A stretch of DNA of 64,000 nt from an uncultured Pseudoflavonifractor sp. (GCA_947651395.1 CANSYW010000002.1:141591-205590), one strand, 5' to 3'. Counted from the first letter of the stretch, positions 51,447-60,666 are shown. The notes: a model not told the origin generated them from the sequence alone. Made by a program: numbers and translations.

Positions 51447-52136
51447 ATGGCGAGGAAGGTTCTTGTTTTGGAGGATGAGACAAATATTCGCTCCTTCGTG
51501 GTCATCAACCTGAAGCGGGCGGGCTATGAGACGGTGGAGGCCGGCACGGGGCAGGAGGCGCTGGATCAGCTCAAGCGCAATCCCGATGTGAATGTGGCCC
51601 TGCTGGATGTGATGCTGCCGGATATGGACGGCTTTGAGGTCTGCCGCCGGATCCGCAGCGGCAATAACCGCATCGGCATCATTATGCTCACCGCCCGCAC
51701 CCAGGAGATGGACAAGGTCACCGGCCTTATGACCGGCGCGGACGACTATGTGACCAAGCCCTTTTCCCCGGCGGAGCTCACCGCCCGGATCGACGCGCTG
51801 TGCCGCAGAGCCACCGGAGAGACCACGGTGGACACCGGGGAGATCTCCCAGCCCCCCTTCCTGCTCAACACCCGCAACCGCACCCTGGAGAAGAACGGAG
51901 CCCGGGTGAAGCTGACCCAGGTGGAGTACGCCATCGTCAAGCTCTTTATGGACAACGCCGGCAAGGCCATGAGCCGGGAGGAGATCCTGGACGCGGTGTG
52001 GGGCAAGGACTATTTCGGCGAGGTGAAGATCGTGGACGTGAACATCCGTCGTCTGCGCATCAAGATCGAGGACGACCCCACCAACCCCACCTACATCACC
52101 ACGGTGTGGGGTTACGGTTATAAGTGGGGATTCTGA
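51447..52136 (+). CDS. OmpR/PhoP-type response regulator
   Basis: A 229-residue regulator. The receiver domain has VLEDETNIRSF (acidic pair), phosphoacceptor Asp in ALLDVMLPDMDGFEV (near residue 54), and Lys in YVTKPFSPAEL (near 104). The C-terminal winged helix ends with VDVNIRRLRIKIED, NPTYITTVWGYGYKW. The DNA target is not known. SD AAGGAGGGAGC before ATG. The cognate kinase follows after a 129-base structured gap. Confidence 0.94.
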   Translation: MARKVLVLEDETNIRSFVVINLKRAGYETVEAGTGQEALDQLKRNPDVNVALLDVMLPDMDGFEVCRRIRSGNNRIGIIMLTARTQEMDKVTGLMTGADDYVTKPFSPAELTARIDALCRRATGETTVDTGEISQPPFLLNTRNRTLEKNGARVKLTQVEYAIVKLFMDNAGKAMSREEILDAVWGKDYFGEVKIVDVNIRRLRIKIEDDPTNPTYITTVWGYGYKWGF

Positions 52137-52146
52137 AAAATGGGGG

Positions 52147-52176
52147 CTCCCGCAAAGCCGTGAGGCTTTGTGGGAG
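52147..52176 (+). repeat. Intercistronic hairpin between response regulator and kinase genes
   Basis: CTCCCGCAAAGCC, loop GTGA, GGCTTTGTGGGAG form a 13-bp stem with one wobble. A longer G+C-rich stretch follows (to about 52245) with GGGACA and TGTCCC ends. No U-run, so it is more likely an mRNA processing or stability element than a terminator. Confidence 0.55.
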
Positions 52177-52265
52177 AGGGGGGACAGCGGAACGAGCGAG
52201 CACCGGCAGAAGGCCGGGGCGAGGGATGTGAAGCTTGTCCCGACGAAAAAGGGGAGGTGACGGAT

Positions 52266-53708
52266 ATGGCGAGGACGACGGGCATTCGGCGGCGTTGGAT
52301 GACCAACTCTCTGGGCGTGGTGCTTTTCGTGGTGCTGCTGGCGGTGTCCGCCTTCTCCGTGGCCATGGGAAGCTACTATTACGCCACCATGTCCAGCGGC
52401 CTGCAGGCCAAGGCGGAGTATGTGGTGGAGTTCTTTGGCGGTTACCGCACCCGAAGCGAGTACTATCAGCACGTGCTCACCTATGTGAACAACAATTTTG
52501 AGGGCAAGGACGAGATGGAGATGCAGTTTCTGGACTCCAACGGCCTGATCCGGTTTTCCACCTTCGGCCTGGCCGCCTTTTCCGCCCCCGATACCCCCGA
52601 CATCGCGGGGGCGCTGAATCCGGAGGATCCCCGTACCACCCCCTGGACGGGCAACGATCCCTCCACCGGTGAGCATATCATGGCGGTGTCCTGTCCACTG
52701 ACCATCGACGGCGTGCCGGTGGCCGCCGTGCGCTATGTCACGTCTCTGCGGCTGGTGGATCGGCAGCTTGTCACCATTGTGGGGCTTTCCCTGGCGGTGG
52801 GCTTTGCCATCCTCTTTTTGGTGTATGTTTCCAACCTCTATTTCGTCAAGTCCATCGTGGAGCCGGTGGCCGGAGTCACCGAGATCACCAAGCGCATTGC
52901 CGCCGGCAGCTATGGGATCCAGATCGAAAAGCAGCATGACGACGAGATCGGCGACCTCACCGACGCCATCAACGATATGTCCCAGCGCATTGACCAGTCG
53001 GAGAAAATGAAGAGTGAATTCATCTCCTCGGTCTCCCATGAGCTGCGCACCCCCCTTACCGCCATCAACGGCTGGGCGGAGACCATCATGAACGGCGAGG
53101 TCCGGGATGCCGAGGATGTAAAAAAGGGTATGGGCATCATTGTCTCCGAGGCGAGAAGGCTGACCAACATGGTGGAGGAACTGCTGGAGTTCTCCCGGCT
53201 GGAGGACGGCCGGTTCACGCTGTCCATTGAGACGGTGGATCTGAAGGCGGAGTTTGAGGACGCGGTGTATACCTACCGGGAATTCTTCCGCAAGGACGGC
53301 CTGGAGCTCCATTACCAGGCCGGGGAAGAGGAGGCCGGGGAAGAGGAGTTTCCCACTGTGGAGGCCGACCCGGAGCGGCTGCGCCAGGTTTTCTGCAACA
53401 TTATGGATAACGCCGCCAAGCACGGAGGAAGCGGCGGACGCATCGACTGCGCCATCTGCCGGGAGGGGGACTGGGCGGTGATCACCATCCGGGATCACGG
53501 CCCCGGCATCCCCGCCGATGAGCTGCCCCATGTAAAGAGCAAATTCTACAAGGGCTCCTCCAAGGCCCGGGGCTCGGGCATCGGTCTGGCGGTGAGCGAC
53601 GAGATCATCAGCCGCCACGGGGGAGAGCTCCTCATCGGCAATGCCGAGGGGGGCGGCTGTGCAGTTACCATCCGCCTGCCCTTTGGCGGCACAGCGGTTA
53701 GAACATAA
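52266..53708 (+). CDS. Sensor histidine kinase
   Basis: A 480-residue membrane kinase. Two membrane helices (about 14-36 and 170-196) flank an extracytoplasmic sensor of about 130 residues, followed by HAMP (about 197-250), HisKA with SSVSHELRTPLTAINGW (His near 261) and HATPase with NIMDNAAKHGG, DHGPGIP and GSGIGLAVSDEII. It resembles the Firmicutes PhoR/WalK-like group, but has no PAS domain. ATG 52266 follows GGGGAGGTG. Partner of the response regulator. Confidence 0.93.
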   Translation: MARTTGIRRRWMTNSLGVVLFVVLLAVSAFSVAMGSYYYATMSSGLQAKAEYVVEFFGGYRTRSEYYQHVLTYVNNNFEGKDEMEMQFLDSNGLIRFSTFGLAAFSAPDTPDIAGALNPEDPRTTPWTGNDPSTGEHIMAVSCPLTIDGVPVAAVRYVTSLRLVDRQLVTIVGLSLAVGFAILFLVYVSNLYFVKSIVEPVAGVTEITKRIAAGSYGIQIEKQHDDEIGDLTDAINDMSQRIDQSEKMKSEFISSVSHELRTPLTAINGWAETIMNGEVRDAEDVKKGMGIIVSEARRLTNMVEELLEFSRLEDGRFTLSIETVDLKAEFEDAVYTYREFFRKDGLELHYQAGEEEAGEEEFPTVEADPERLRQVFCNIMDNAAKHGGSGGRIDCAICREGDWAVITIRDHGPGIPADELPHVKSKFYKGSSKARGSGIGLAVSDEIISRHGGELLIGNAEGGGCAVTIRLPFGGTAVRT

Positions 53709-53731
53709 GTTCGAAAAATTGCCCGCGCCTC

Positions 53732-53760
53732 TTGCAAAAGGGGCGTGGGTTTGCTACAAT
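53732..53760 (+). promoter_or_regulatory. Promoter of the DUF1385 gene
   Basis: TTGCAA (53732-53737), 17 bases, TACAAT (53755-53760). The -35 lies in the loop of an imperfect hairpin (CCCGCGCCTCTT with AAGGGGCGTGGG) that may end the kinase transcript. Confidence 0.7.
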
Positions 53761-53856
53761 GTAAGGGCGGGTCATCCCCGCGAAATTGGATCGTCCGGGA
53801 GCGGGGACAAAGGCGGCCCGCCCCTGTACATACTGCCGTACCCAAAGGAGAATTCC

Positions 53857-54849
53857 ATGCTGAAACGCTTGAAATTGCTGCTGGCCCTGGCTGCCGGCGG
53901 CTTTAAAACCGTCATTGGCGGACAGGCCCTGATCGAGGGGATCATGATGTTGGGCCCTGACAAGAAGTCCGTGGTGGTGCGAAAGCCCGACGGAGAGCTG
54001 GAGGTCAGGACGGAGCCCCGGCGGCGCCTCAAGGACAAATATCCCGTTTTGGGACTGCCTCTGATCCGGGGCACGGTGAATTTCTGCTCCTCCATGTATC
54101 ACGGCGTCATCGCTCTGATGTACTCCGCCGAGTTCTATCCGGAGGATGAGGCGGCGGAAGAGCCTTCCAAATTTGAAAAATGGCTGGATGAGAAGCTGGG
54201 CAATGAGAAGTTTACCTCCCTTATCATCACGGTGTCCATGCTCCTGGGCATGCTGTTTTCCGTGTTTCTCTTCTTCCTGGTGCCCACCGCCCTGGGCGGC
54301 CTGACGCTCCGGATGCTGCCCGGGTTCCCCCTGTGGGGCCGCAACCTGGTGGAGGGGGCCTTTCGGGTAGTGATCTTTTTGGGCTATCTCATCATCTGCT
54401 CCAGGGTCAAGGATGTCCACCGCACCTTCCAGTACCACGGGGCGGAGCATAAGACCATCTTCTGTTATGAAGCGGGTCTCCCTCTGACACCGGAGAACGT
54501 CCGTGCCCAGCCCAAGCACCATCCCCGCTGCGGCACCAGCTTTCTGTTTGTGATCATTGTGGTGTCCATCCTGCTGTCCAGCATTCTGTTCTCCTTTGTC
54601 CGTGTGGAGAACACCTTTGCCCGGATGGGCGTTCACCTGCTGATGCTTCCGTTTATTGTGGCCATCACCTATGAGATCAACCACTATGTGGGCGGTCATG
54701 ACGGGAAGATCTGCCGGATCGTCCGGGCCCCCGGCATGGCCATTCAGCGCTGGACCACCTTTGAGCCCGACGACTCGATGATCGAGGTGGGCATCAAGGC
54801 GTTTACCGAGGTCCTGCCGGAGGAAAAGGGCGCGGATCAGTGGAAGTGA
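53857..54849 (+). CDS. DUF1385 membrane protein (YqhQ-like)
   Basis: A 330-residue membrane protein of the DUF1385 family. Motifs: GGQALIEGIMMLGPDKKSVVV (about 20-40), RTFQYHGAEHKTIFCYEAG (about 190-208), HHPRCGTSFLFVIIVVSIL and ITYEINHYVGGHDGKICRIV. The His-rich GAEHK stretch suggests metal binding; the function is not established. It commonly precedes prmC in Firmicutes, as here. SD AAAGGAG, six bases before ATG 53857. Confidence 0.9.
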   Translation: MLKRLKLLLALAAGGFKTVIGGQALIEGIMMLGPDKKSVVVRKPDGELEVRTEPRRRLKDKYPVLGLPLIRGTVNFCSSMYHGVIALMYSAEFYPEDEAAEEPSKFEKWLDEKLGNEKFTSLIITVSMLLGMLFSVFLFFLVPTALGGLTLRMLPGFPLWGRNLVEGAFRVVIFLGYLIICSRVKDVHRTFQYHGAEHKTIFCYEAGLPLTPENVRAQPKHHPRCGTSFLFVIIVVSILLSSILFSFVRVENTFARMGVHLLMLPFIVAITYEINHYVGGHDGKICRIVRAPGMAIQRWTTFEPDDSMIEVGIKAFTEVLPEEKGADQWK

Positions 54850-54900
54850 GCGCCCGGGGCGCTTGTCCCTCCATCCCAAGAAACAGAGAGGCGTGAGACC

Positions 54901-55764
54901 ATGGCGACCACCTACAACAACCTGTACCTGGAAGCCCGGCGAAAGCTAAAGGCGGCGGGGATCCCCGCTGCCCAGCTGGAGGCGCGGGAGATCGTCTGCT
55001 TCGCCGCCGACAAGACCCGGGAGGAGTTCTTCCGGGATACGATGCTCTACACCTCCGAGCAGGTGGAGGAGCGGGTGCGGGAGCTCACCCAGCGCCGCCT
55101 GGCAGGAGAGCCGGTGGCCTATATCATCGGCGAGTGGGAGTTCTACGGCCTGACCCTGGATGTGAGTCGGGAGGCCCTCATTCCCCGGATGGATACCGAG
55201 GTCCTGGCCGAGCAGGCCATTCTGGCGGCCCGGACGGTGGAGGAGGGCTGCCGGGTGCTGGATCTGTGCGCCGGCAGCGGCTGCGTGGGGCTTGCGGTGG
55301 CGGCCAATGTGCCGGAGTGTAAGGTGGTGCTGGCGGACAATTCCGAGGGAGCCCTGCGGCTGTGCAAGCAGAACATCCGCCGCTGCGGTCTGGGCAGCCA
55401 GGTGGTGAGCGTATTTGCCGACGCCAAGCTGCCCCCCCTGCCCGCCCTGTGGGATTTTGACGTGATCGCCTGCAATCCCCCCTATATCCCCTCGGGAGAC
55501 ATTTCCGGTCTGGATCCCTCGGTGCGGGACTACGAGCCCCATGAGGCCCTGGACGGCGGGGAGGAGGGGCTGGACTTTTACCGGATCATCGCCGACAAGT
55601 GGAAGGGGGCCCTGCGGCTGGGAGGCCGGCTCCTCTTTGAGGTGGGGATGGGCCAGTCCGCCGCGGTGGAGGCCATTCTGGCCCAGAACGGCTATGAGGA
55701 CATCCGCTCCTGCCAGGACACCCAGGGGATCTGGCGGGTGGTCTCCGGCACCCTGAACAAATAG
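54901..55764 (+). CDS. prmC: Release factor glutamine methyltransferase
   Basis: PrmC N5-methylates the GGQ glutamine of release factors RF1 and RF2. The 287-residue product has the helical N-terminal domain with RRLAGEPVAYIIGEWEFYGL (about 61-80), motif I VLDLCAGSGCVGLAVA (about 118-133) and the catalytic NPPYIPSGD (about 197-205). Full length. SD AGAGGCG before ATG. No prfA in the window. Confidence 0.95.
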   Translation: MATTYNNLYLEARRKLKAAGIPAAQLEAREIVCFAADKTREEFFRDTMLYTSEQVEERVRELTQRRLAGEPVAYIIGEWEFYGLTLDVSREALIPRMDTEVLAEQAILAARTVEEGCRVLDLCAGSGCVGLAVAANVPECKVVLADNSEGALRLCKQNIRRCGLGSQVVSVFADAKLPPLPALWDFDVIACNPPYIPSGDISGLDPSVRDYEPHEALDGGEEGLDFYRIIADKWKGALRLGGRLLFEVGMGQSAAVEAILAQNGYEDIRSCQDTQGIWRVVSGTLNK

Positions 55765-55849
55765 GAAGAGTCCTGTTTATGGGACAGATGATATGGTAGA
55801 CTGTATATAAATCAACGGAAAGGCGCCGCCTTTCGGGAGGAGAAAGAAC

Positions 55850-57001
55850 ATGGCAGAGAAGAAAAAGACGCCCATTACCCAGCCCGGCCAGGCCAGCGAC
55901 AAGAAAAAGGCCCTGGATACCGCGCTTGCGCAGATCGAGAAGGATTTTGGCAAGGGGGCGGTGATGCGTCTGGGTGAGAACGCCCATGTGGTGGTGGAGG
56001 CCATTCCCACCGGATCCCTGGCGCTGGACTTTGCCCTGGGCATCGGCGGCGTACCCAAGGGACGTATCGTGGAGATCTATGGCCCTGAATCCTCAGGTAA
56101 GACCACGCTGGCCCTCCAGATCGTAGCCCAGGCCCAGAAGCGGGGCGGCGAGGTAGCCTTCATCGACGCCGAGCACGCCCTGGATCCGGTGTATGCCAAG
56201 GCCCTTGGGGTGGACATCGACTCCATGCTCATCTCCCAGCCGGACACCGGCGAGCAGGGCCTGGAAATCTGCGAGGCCCTGGTTCGCTCCGGGGCCATCG
56301 ACGTGGTGGTGGTGGACTCCGTCGCCGCTCTGACCCCCCGGGCGGAGATCGAGGGCGACATGGGAGACAGCCATGTGGGTCTGCTGGCCCGGCTCATGTC
56401 CCAGGCCCTGCGCAAGCTGGCAGGCGCCATTTCCAAGACCAACTGTATCGTCATCTTTATCAATCAGCTCCGGGAGAAGGTGGGGGTCATGTACGGCAAC
56501 CCCGAGGTCACCACCGGCGGCCGGGCGTTGAAGTTCTATTCCTCTGTACGTATCGACATCCGCCGGGTGGAGTCGCTGAAGAATGGCTCTGAGGTGGTGG
56601 GCAACCATGTGCGGGCCAAGGTGGTCAAGAACAAGGTGGCCCCTCCTTTCCGCCAGGCGGAGTTCGACATCCTCTTCGGCGAGGGCATTGCCAAGGAGGG
56701 AGAGCTGGTGGACATGGGCGTCCAGATGGGGCTGGTGCAGAAGTCCGGATCCTGGTTCTCCATGGGGGAGGTACGCATCGGCCAGGGCCGGGACGCCGCC
56801 CGCCAGTATCTGAAGGACAATCCCGATATCGCCGAGAAGCTGGAGGCGGATATCCGGGAGGGGATGGCTAAGCAGGCCCAGGCGGCCGCTGCCAGGCCGG
56901 AGCCCAGAGCCTCCATCGCCCCGCCCGCCCCCGCCCCCCGTCCCGCCGCTGTGGCGCCCCGGGGCGTGGATGTGTCCGCGGATGATTTTGAGGACGAATA
57001 A
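55850..57001 (+). CDS. recA: Recombinase RecA
   Basis: RecA forms filaments on single-stranded DNA, drives strand exchange and triggers LexA self-cleavage. The 383-residue product has Walker [16 protein letters not shown] (about 76-90), an [13 protein letters not shown] region (about 106-118), Walker [11 protein letters not shown] (about 151-160), the DNA loop [15 protein letters not shown], and a long acidic/proline-rich tail ending DDFEDE. No LexA-like box was seen in the 85-base upstream gap, in contrast to uvrB. SD GGAGGAG before ATG. Confidence 0.98.
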   Translation: MAEKKKTPITQPGQASDKKKALDTALAQIEKDFGKGAVMRLGENAHVVVEAIPTGSLALDFALGIGGVPKGRIVEIYGPESSGKTTLALQIVAQAQKRGGEVAFIDAEHALDPVYAKALGVDIDSMLISQPDTGEQGLEICEALVRSGAIDVVVVDSVAALTPRAEIEGDMGDSHVGLLARLMSQALRKLAGAISKTNCIVIFINQLREKVGVMYGNPEVTTGGRALKFYSSVRIDIRRVESLKNGSEVVGNHVRAKVVKNKVAPPFRQAEFDILFGEGIAKEGELVDMGVQMGLVQKSGSWFSMGEVRIGQGRDAARQYLKDNPDIAEKLEADIREGMAKQAQAAAARPEPRASIAPPAPAPRPAAVAPRGVDVSADDFEDE

Positions 57002-57012
57002 GAAGCGTGGAG

Positions 57013-57137
57013 AAGTGGGCTGCCGAGGGGATAACGACGCAGCGGAGCGGACGGATTGCCGGGGCAAAGCCCCGGCAAACGGCGCGCGAAGTCGGAGGAG
57101 TTATATCCCGAGGCGGTCAGCCCGCTTCGCAGCGTGA
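57013..57137. repeat. Large imperfect palindromic element between recA and recX
   Basis: The outer arms (about 57013-57035 and 57110-57137) are roughly complementary (GAAG-N-GGGCTG...ATAAC against GTTAT...CAGCCCGCTTC). Inside, TTGCCGGGG (57056-57064) pairs perfectly with CCCCGGCAA (57070-57078). The shape is that of a MITE-like or structured RNA element of about 125 bases. Confidence 0.5.
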
Positions 57138-57163
57138 CAAGGCCATGTGACAGGAAAGATACT

Positions 57164-57820
57164 ATGATAATTGCTAAATTAGAGCCCTCCAAGCATGTCC
57201 GGGATCGGTGGCTGGTGTGGTTGGATGACGGCTCCTTCCTCCGGGTCACGGAGAACGAGGTCGTCTCCTTTGCCCTCTATAACGGCATGGAGCTCTCCGA
57301 CGAACTCTACGACCAGCTCACGGAGAAGGCGGGGCGCAGTGAGGCCCGGGGCAGGGCCCTGGATCTCATTGCCGCCAAGCCCATGTCCCGCAGGGAGCTG
57401 ATTCAAAAGCTCACCGCCAAACCGCCCCGGCGGCGGGACGGGACCCAGAAGCCCCCTGTGGCCGATGAGCCGCTAGCCCGGGAGATCGCCGACTGGCTGG
57501 AGGAGCTGGGATACTTAAACGACGGCGAGTATGCCAAGACCGTGGCCCGTCATTATTCCGCCAGGGGCTACGGAGAGCGCAAGCTCCGGGATGAGCTGTT
57601 TCGCCGGGGCGTGCCCAGAGAATATTGGGAAGAGGCCTTGCTGGAGGCCCAAGGCCCGGAGGAAGGCGTAGACGCCTTCCTCCAGAGCCGTTTCAAGGGG
57701 AGAACACCCGACGAGAAGGAGCTCAGACGGGCCTCCGACGCACTGGCCAGAAGAGGGTTCCGCTGGGAGGAGATCCGGGCGGGACTCAACCGCTACGGAG
57801 CCCGGATCGAGGAGGAGTAG
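57164..57820 (+). CDS. recX: Regulatory protein RecX
   Basis: RecX binds and limits RecA filaments. The 218-residue product is helical with the repeat motifs of the family: AKPMSRRELIQKLTAKPP (about 73-90), WLEELGYLNDGEYAKTVARH (about 109-128) and RGYGERKLRDELFRRGVPR. ATG 57164 has AGGAAAG upstream. It lies downstream of recA, separated by a palindromic element that may adjust relative expression. The nitroreductase gene starts four bases after its stop. Confidence 0.92.
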   Translation: MIIAKLEPSKHVRDRWLVWLDDGSFLRVTENEVVSFALYNGMELSDELYDQLTEKAGRSEARGRALDLIAAKPMSRRELIQKLTAKPPRRRDGTQKPPVADEPLAREIADWLEELGYLNDGEYAKTVARHYSARGYGERKLRDELFRRGVPREYWEEALLEAQGPEEGVDAFLQSRFKGRTPDEKELRRASDALARRGFRWEEIRAGLNRYGARIEEE

Positions 57821-57823
57821 AAG

Positions 57824-58399
57824 GTGGAGACAAAAGAATGTCTGCTGACCCGACGGAGCATCCGAAAGTATAAGAGCGACCCCATCCCCCGTCAGGTGCT
57901 GGAGGAGATCCTGGAGGCGGGCTGTGCCGCCCCCTCCGCCATCAATCTCCAGCACTGGTACTTTGTGGCGGTTCAGGATCCCGAGGCGCTGGAGGATGTC
58001 AAACGGATCATGGGAGGGGTGGCGGAAAAATTCACCCCCGTCCTGGAGGAGCGATTCAGCCGCAATCCGGAGCAGGTGGGCATTACCAACCGGTTCCTGA
58101 CCACTCTGGGAGGCGCGCCCGTATGTCTGCTGGCCTTTTTCCTCAAACCGGACTATCCGGACCGGGACGGGGCCATGCAGTCGGTGTGTGCGGCCATTGA
58201 GAATCTGCTGCTCTCCGCCTGGGACAGGGGGATCGGCTCCTGCTGGATGTCCGCGCCCCAGCGCATGGGCTTTGCGCCGGCCTTTCAGGAGCGCTTTGCC
58301 CCCGGAAAGGGAGAGTTTGTGGCCGCCATCACGCTGGGATATCCCGACCAGGCCCCCAAGATGCCCCCCCGGCGGGAGGGGCGGTATACCATCATATAA
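57824..58399 (+). CDS. Nitroreductase family protein
   Basis: A 191-residue FMN-dependent nitroreductase-like protein. FMN-contact pattern LLTRRSIRKYKSDPIPRQVL near the N-terminus, AAPSAINLQHWYFVAVQDP (about 33-51), and RGIGSCWMSAPQ (near 137) with a C-terminal LGYPDQAPKMPPRR. The substrate is unknown. Starts at GTG 57824 with GAGGAG upstream, directly after recX and 12 bases before rimO. Confidence 0.9.
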   Translation: METKECLLTRRSIRKYKSDPIPRQVLEEILEAGCAAPSAINLQHWYFVAVQDPEALEDVKRIMGGVAEKFTPVLEERFSRNPEQVGITNRFLTTLGGAPVCLLAFFLKPDYPDRDGAMQSVCAAIENLLLSAWDRGIGSCWMSAPQRMGFAPAFQERFAPGKGEFVAAITLGYPDQAPKMPPRREGRYTII

Positions 58400-58411
58400 G
58401 GAGACATTGTC

Positions 58412-59731
58412 TTGAAAATTGCCTTTATTTCCCTGGGGTGCTCCAAAAACCTCATCAATACCGAACAGATGATGGCCCTCTGCCGGGGAGCCGGTCACAC
58501 AGTGACCGGTGAGCCGGAGGGGGCCGATGTGGCTGTTTTGAACACCTGCGGCTTTATTGACGCGGCAAAAAGCGAGGCTATTGAGCATATCATTGCCCTG
58601 GGTGAGCTGAAGCGGAGCGGAAAGCTGGGCAAGCTGCTGGTGTGCGGCTGCCTGTCCCAGCGCTATCGGGAGGAGATGGGCAAAGAGCTTCCCGAGGTGG
58701 ACGGTATGATGGGCACCGGCAGCTATGACAGCATCGTCTCCGCGGTGGAGGCGGTGGCCCGGGGAGAGAGACCTGAGACCTTTGGGGATATCTCCGCCAC
58801 CTCGGAGGAGGGGGAGCGTCTGGTGACCACCCCCGGCTACACCGCCTTTCTGAAGATCGCCGAGGGCTGCGACAACTTCTGCGCCTTCTGTATCATCCCC
58901 TATCTCCGGGGCCGCTACCGCAGCCGGAGCATGGAGGCCATCCTGGCCGAGGCAGGGACACTGGCGGAGAGGGGGGTGAGGGAGCTCATCCTCATTGCCC
59001 AGGACATCGGCCCCTACGGCAAGGATCTTTACGGGGAGAAAAGGCTGCCTGAACTGCTTCACGAATTATGTAAACTCCCCTTCCGCTGGATACGTCTTCA
59101 TTACTTATATCCCGACCACTTTGACGACCGGCTCATCCAGGTCATCAAGGAGCAGCCCAAAATCGTCAAATATCTGGATATCCCCCTGCAGCATTGCAAT
59201 GGAAAACTCTTGAGATCTATGAATCGCTGGGGGACGGAGGAGGAGCTGAGAGGGCTTGTGGAAAGACTGCGGGCCCAAATCCCCGGGGTGGTGCTGCGCA
59301 CCTCGCTTATCTGCGGGCTTCCGGGCGAGGGTGAAGAAGAGTTTGAAGAATTATGTAAATTCATTTCCGAGACCGGCATTGAGCGGGCCGGGGTGTTTCA
59401 GTACTCCCGGGAGGAGGGCACCCGGGCGGCCGGGATGCCCGATCAGGTGCCGGAGGAGATCGCCCGGCAGCGGGTGGAGCGGTTGGTAGAGCTCCAGTCC
59501 CGGGTGCTGGACGTCTATAACGAGAGCCGGCTGGGCACGGTGATGGAGGTCCTGTGCGAGGGCTTTGATCCCCAGATGGGCTGTTACGCCGGGCGAACCT
59601 ACGCCGATTCGGTGGAGGTGGACGGACATGTGTGGTTTACCGCCGCCGGCGTGGTGGAGGCGGGAGCGTTTGTCAATGTTCGCATGACCGGCACGCTGGA
59701 CGGCGACCTGACCGGCGAGATCGAGGAGTGA
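58412..59731 (+). CDS. rimO: Ribosomal protein S12 methylthiotransferase RimO
   Basis: RimO adds a methylthio group to an Asp of ribosomal protein S12 using two Fe-S clusters. The 439-residue product has the MTTase N domain SLGCSKNLINTEQMM (about 7-21) with further cysteines in NTCGFI and GCLSQRY, the radical SAM motif GCDNFCAFCIIPYLRGRYRS (about 152-171), and a C-terminal TRAM-like domain. GCSKNL and the DAKSE-type segment favour RimO over MiaB. Starts at TTG 58412 after AAGGAGA. Confidence 0.95.
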   Translation: MKIAFISLGCSKNLINTEQMMALCRGAGHTVTGEPEGADVAVLNTCGFIDAAKSEAIEHIIALGELKRSGKLGKLLVCGCLSQRYREEMGKELPEVDGMMGTGSYDSIVSAVEAVARGERPETFGDISATSEEGERLVTTPGYTAFLKIAEGCDNFCAFCIIPYLRGRYRSRSMEAILAEAGTLAERGVRELILIAQDIGPYGKDLYGEKRLPELLHELCKLPFRWIRLHYLYPDHFDDRLIQVIKEQPKIVKYLDIPLQHCNGKLLRSMNRWGTEEELRGLVERLRAQIPGVVLRTSLICGLPGEGEEEFEELCKFISETGIERAGVFQYSREEGTRAAGMPDQVPEEIARQRVERLVELQSRVLDVYNESRLGTVMEVLCEGFDPQMGCYAGRTYADSVEVDGHVWFTAAGVVEAGAFVNVRMTGTLDGDLTGEIEE

Positions 59732-59734
59732 GAG

Positions 59735-60271
59735 ATGATGAAGATGAATACAGCCAATAAGCTGACCATGCTCCGGGTGGTGATGATCCCGGTGTACCTG
59801 CTGATGTGGTACCTGGACTTCGGCTGGAACCACTATGCCGCGTTGGCGGTCTTCATCCTGGCCAGCCTCACCGACCTGGCCGACGGGAAGATCGCCCGGA
59901 GCCGGGGGCTGGTCACCGACTTCGGCAAGTTCATGGACCCTCTGGCGGACAAGGTGCTGGTGATGACTGCCATGGTGAGCTTCTGCGCCATGGGCCGGTT
60001 TCCCGCCTGGGCACTGGCGGTGGTCATCTTTCGGGAATTCGCGGTGTCCGGTCTGCGGCTTATCGCCGTGGAAGGAGGAAAGGTGATCGCCGCGGGCTGG
60101 TCGGGAAAGGTGAAGACAGCCGCCACTATGGTGTGTCTGTGCCTGATGCATGTGGACATCCCTACCCCGGTGGGCTGGATCTGTGTCTGGGTCATCGTTA
60201 TCACCACCGTCTACTCCGGGGTGGAGTACTTTCTCCAGAACAAAAACTGCATCGACTGGGAGAATATCTGA
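59735..60271 (+). CDS. pgsA: Phosphatidylglycerophosphate synthase
   Basis: Makes PG-phosphate from CDP-diacylglycerol and glycerol-3-phosphate at the membrane. The 178-residue product has the CDP-alcohol phosphotransferase motif DLADGKIARSRGLVTDFGKF then MDPLAD (about 45-71), with all conserved Asp residues, and about four membrane helices. Several ATGs (59735, 59738, 59744) could serve as the start. Placed three bases after rimO, near recA as in other Firmicutes. Confidence 0.94.
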   Translation: MMKMNTANKLTMLRVVMIPVYLLMWYLDFGWNHYAALAVFILASLTDLADGKIARSRGLVTDFGKFMDPLADKVLVMTAMVSFCAMGRFPAWALAVVIFREFAVSGLRLIAVEGGKVIAAGWSGKVKTAATMVCLCLMHVDIPTPVGWICVWVIVITTVYSGVEYFLQNKNCIDWENI

Positions 60272-60285
60272 GGAAAACAGAATGG

Positions 60286-60320
60286 GCCCCCGGCGGAGTT
60301 TATTCCGCCGGGGGCTTTTT
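60286..60320 (+). terminator. Terminator after pgsA
   Basis: GCCCCCGGCGGA (60286-60297) pairs with TCCGCCGGGGGC (60304-60315), followed by TTTTT. Confidence 0.9.
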
Positions 60321-60402
60321 AAAAAATTTCCGTCCGGTGTATAAAAGTGGGGCGGCTGGGCAAGATAGGTTCGGGAATCCAATTTGAGGAGGTTTCTTGG
60401 AT

Positions 60403-60615
60403 ATGATCATGGACAAGATCGCCCTGATCCTCGCCATTGTGGGCGGGTTGAACTGGGGCAGTATCGGTATTTTTGGCTTCGACGTGGTTGCCTTCCTGTT
60501 TGGCGGGCAGACCAGCGCCATGAGCCGGGTGATCTACACCCTGGTGGGCCTGGGGGCCATCTGGTGCATCTCCCTGCTGTTCCGGGAGAGCGACCCGGTG
60601 GAGGATCGCACCTGA
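60403..60615 (+). CDS. DUF378 small membrane protein (YuzA-like)
   Basis: A 70-residue protein with two membrane helices: KIALILAIVGGLNWGSIGIF and VIYTLVGLGAIWCISLLF. The GGLNWG motif is the DUF378 hallmark. Function unknown. GAGGAGG lies ten bases before ATG 60403; TTG 60397 and ATG 60409 are alternatives. It has its own terminator. Confidence 0.88.
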   Translation: MIMDKIALILAIVGGLNWGSIGIFGFDVVAFLFGGQTSAMSRVIYTLVGLGAIWCISLLFRESDPVEDRT

Positions 60616-60622
60616 ACCGGAG

Positions 60623-60661
60623 AAAAAACCGCCGTCCCTTTGTGCAGGACGGCGGTTTTTT
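60623..60661. terminator. Bidirectional terminator between DUF378 and MATE genes
   Basis: AAAAAACCGCCGTCC and its exact complement surround a 9-base loop, giving U-runs for both strands. Confidence 0.9.
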
Positions 60662-60666
60662 TCTGT

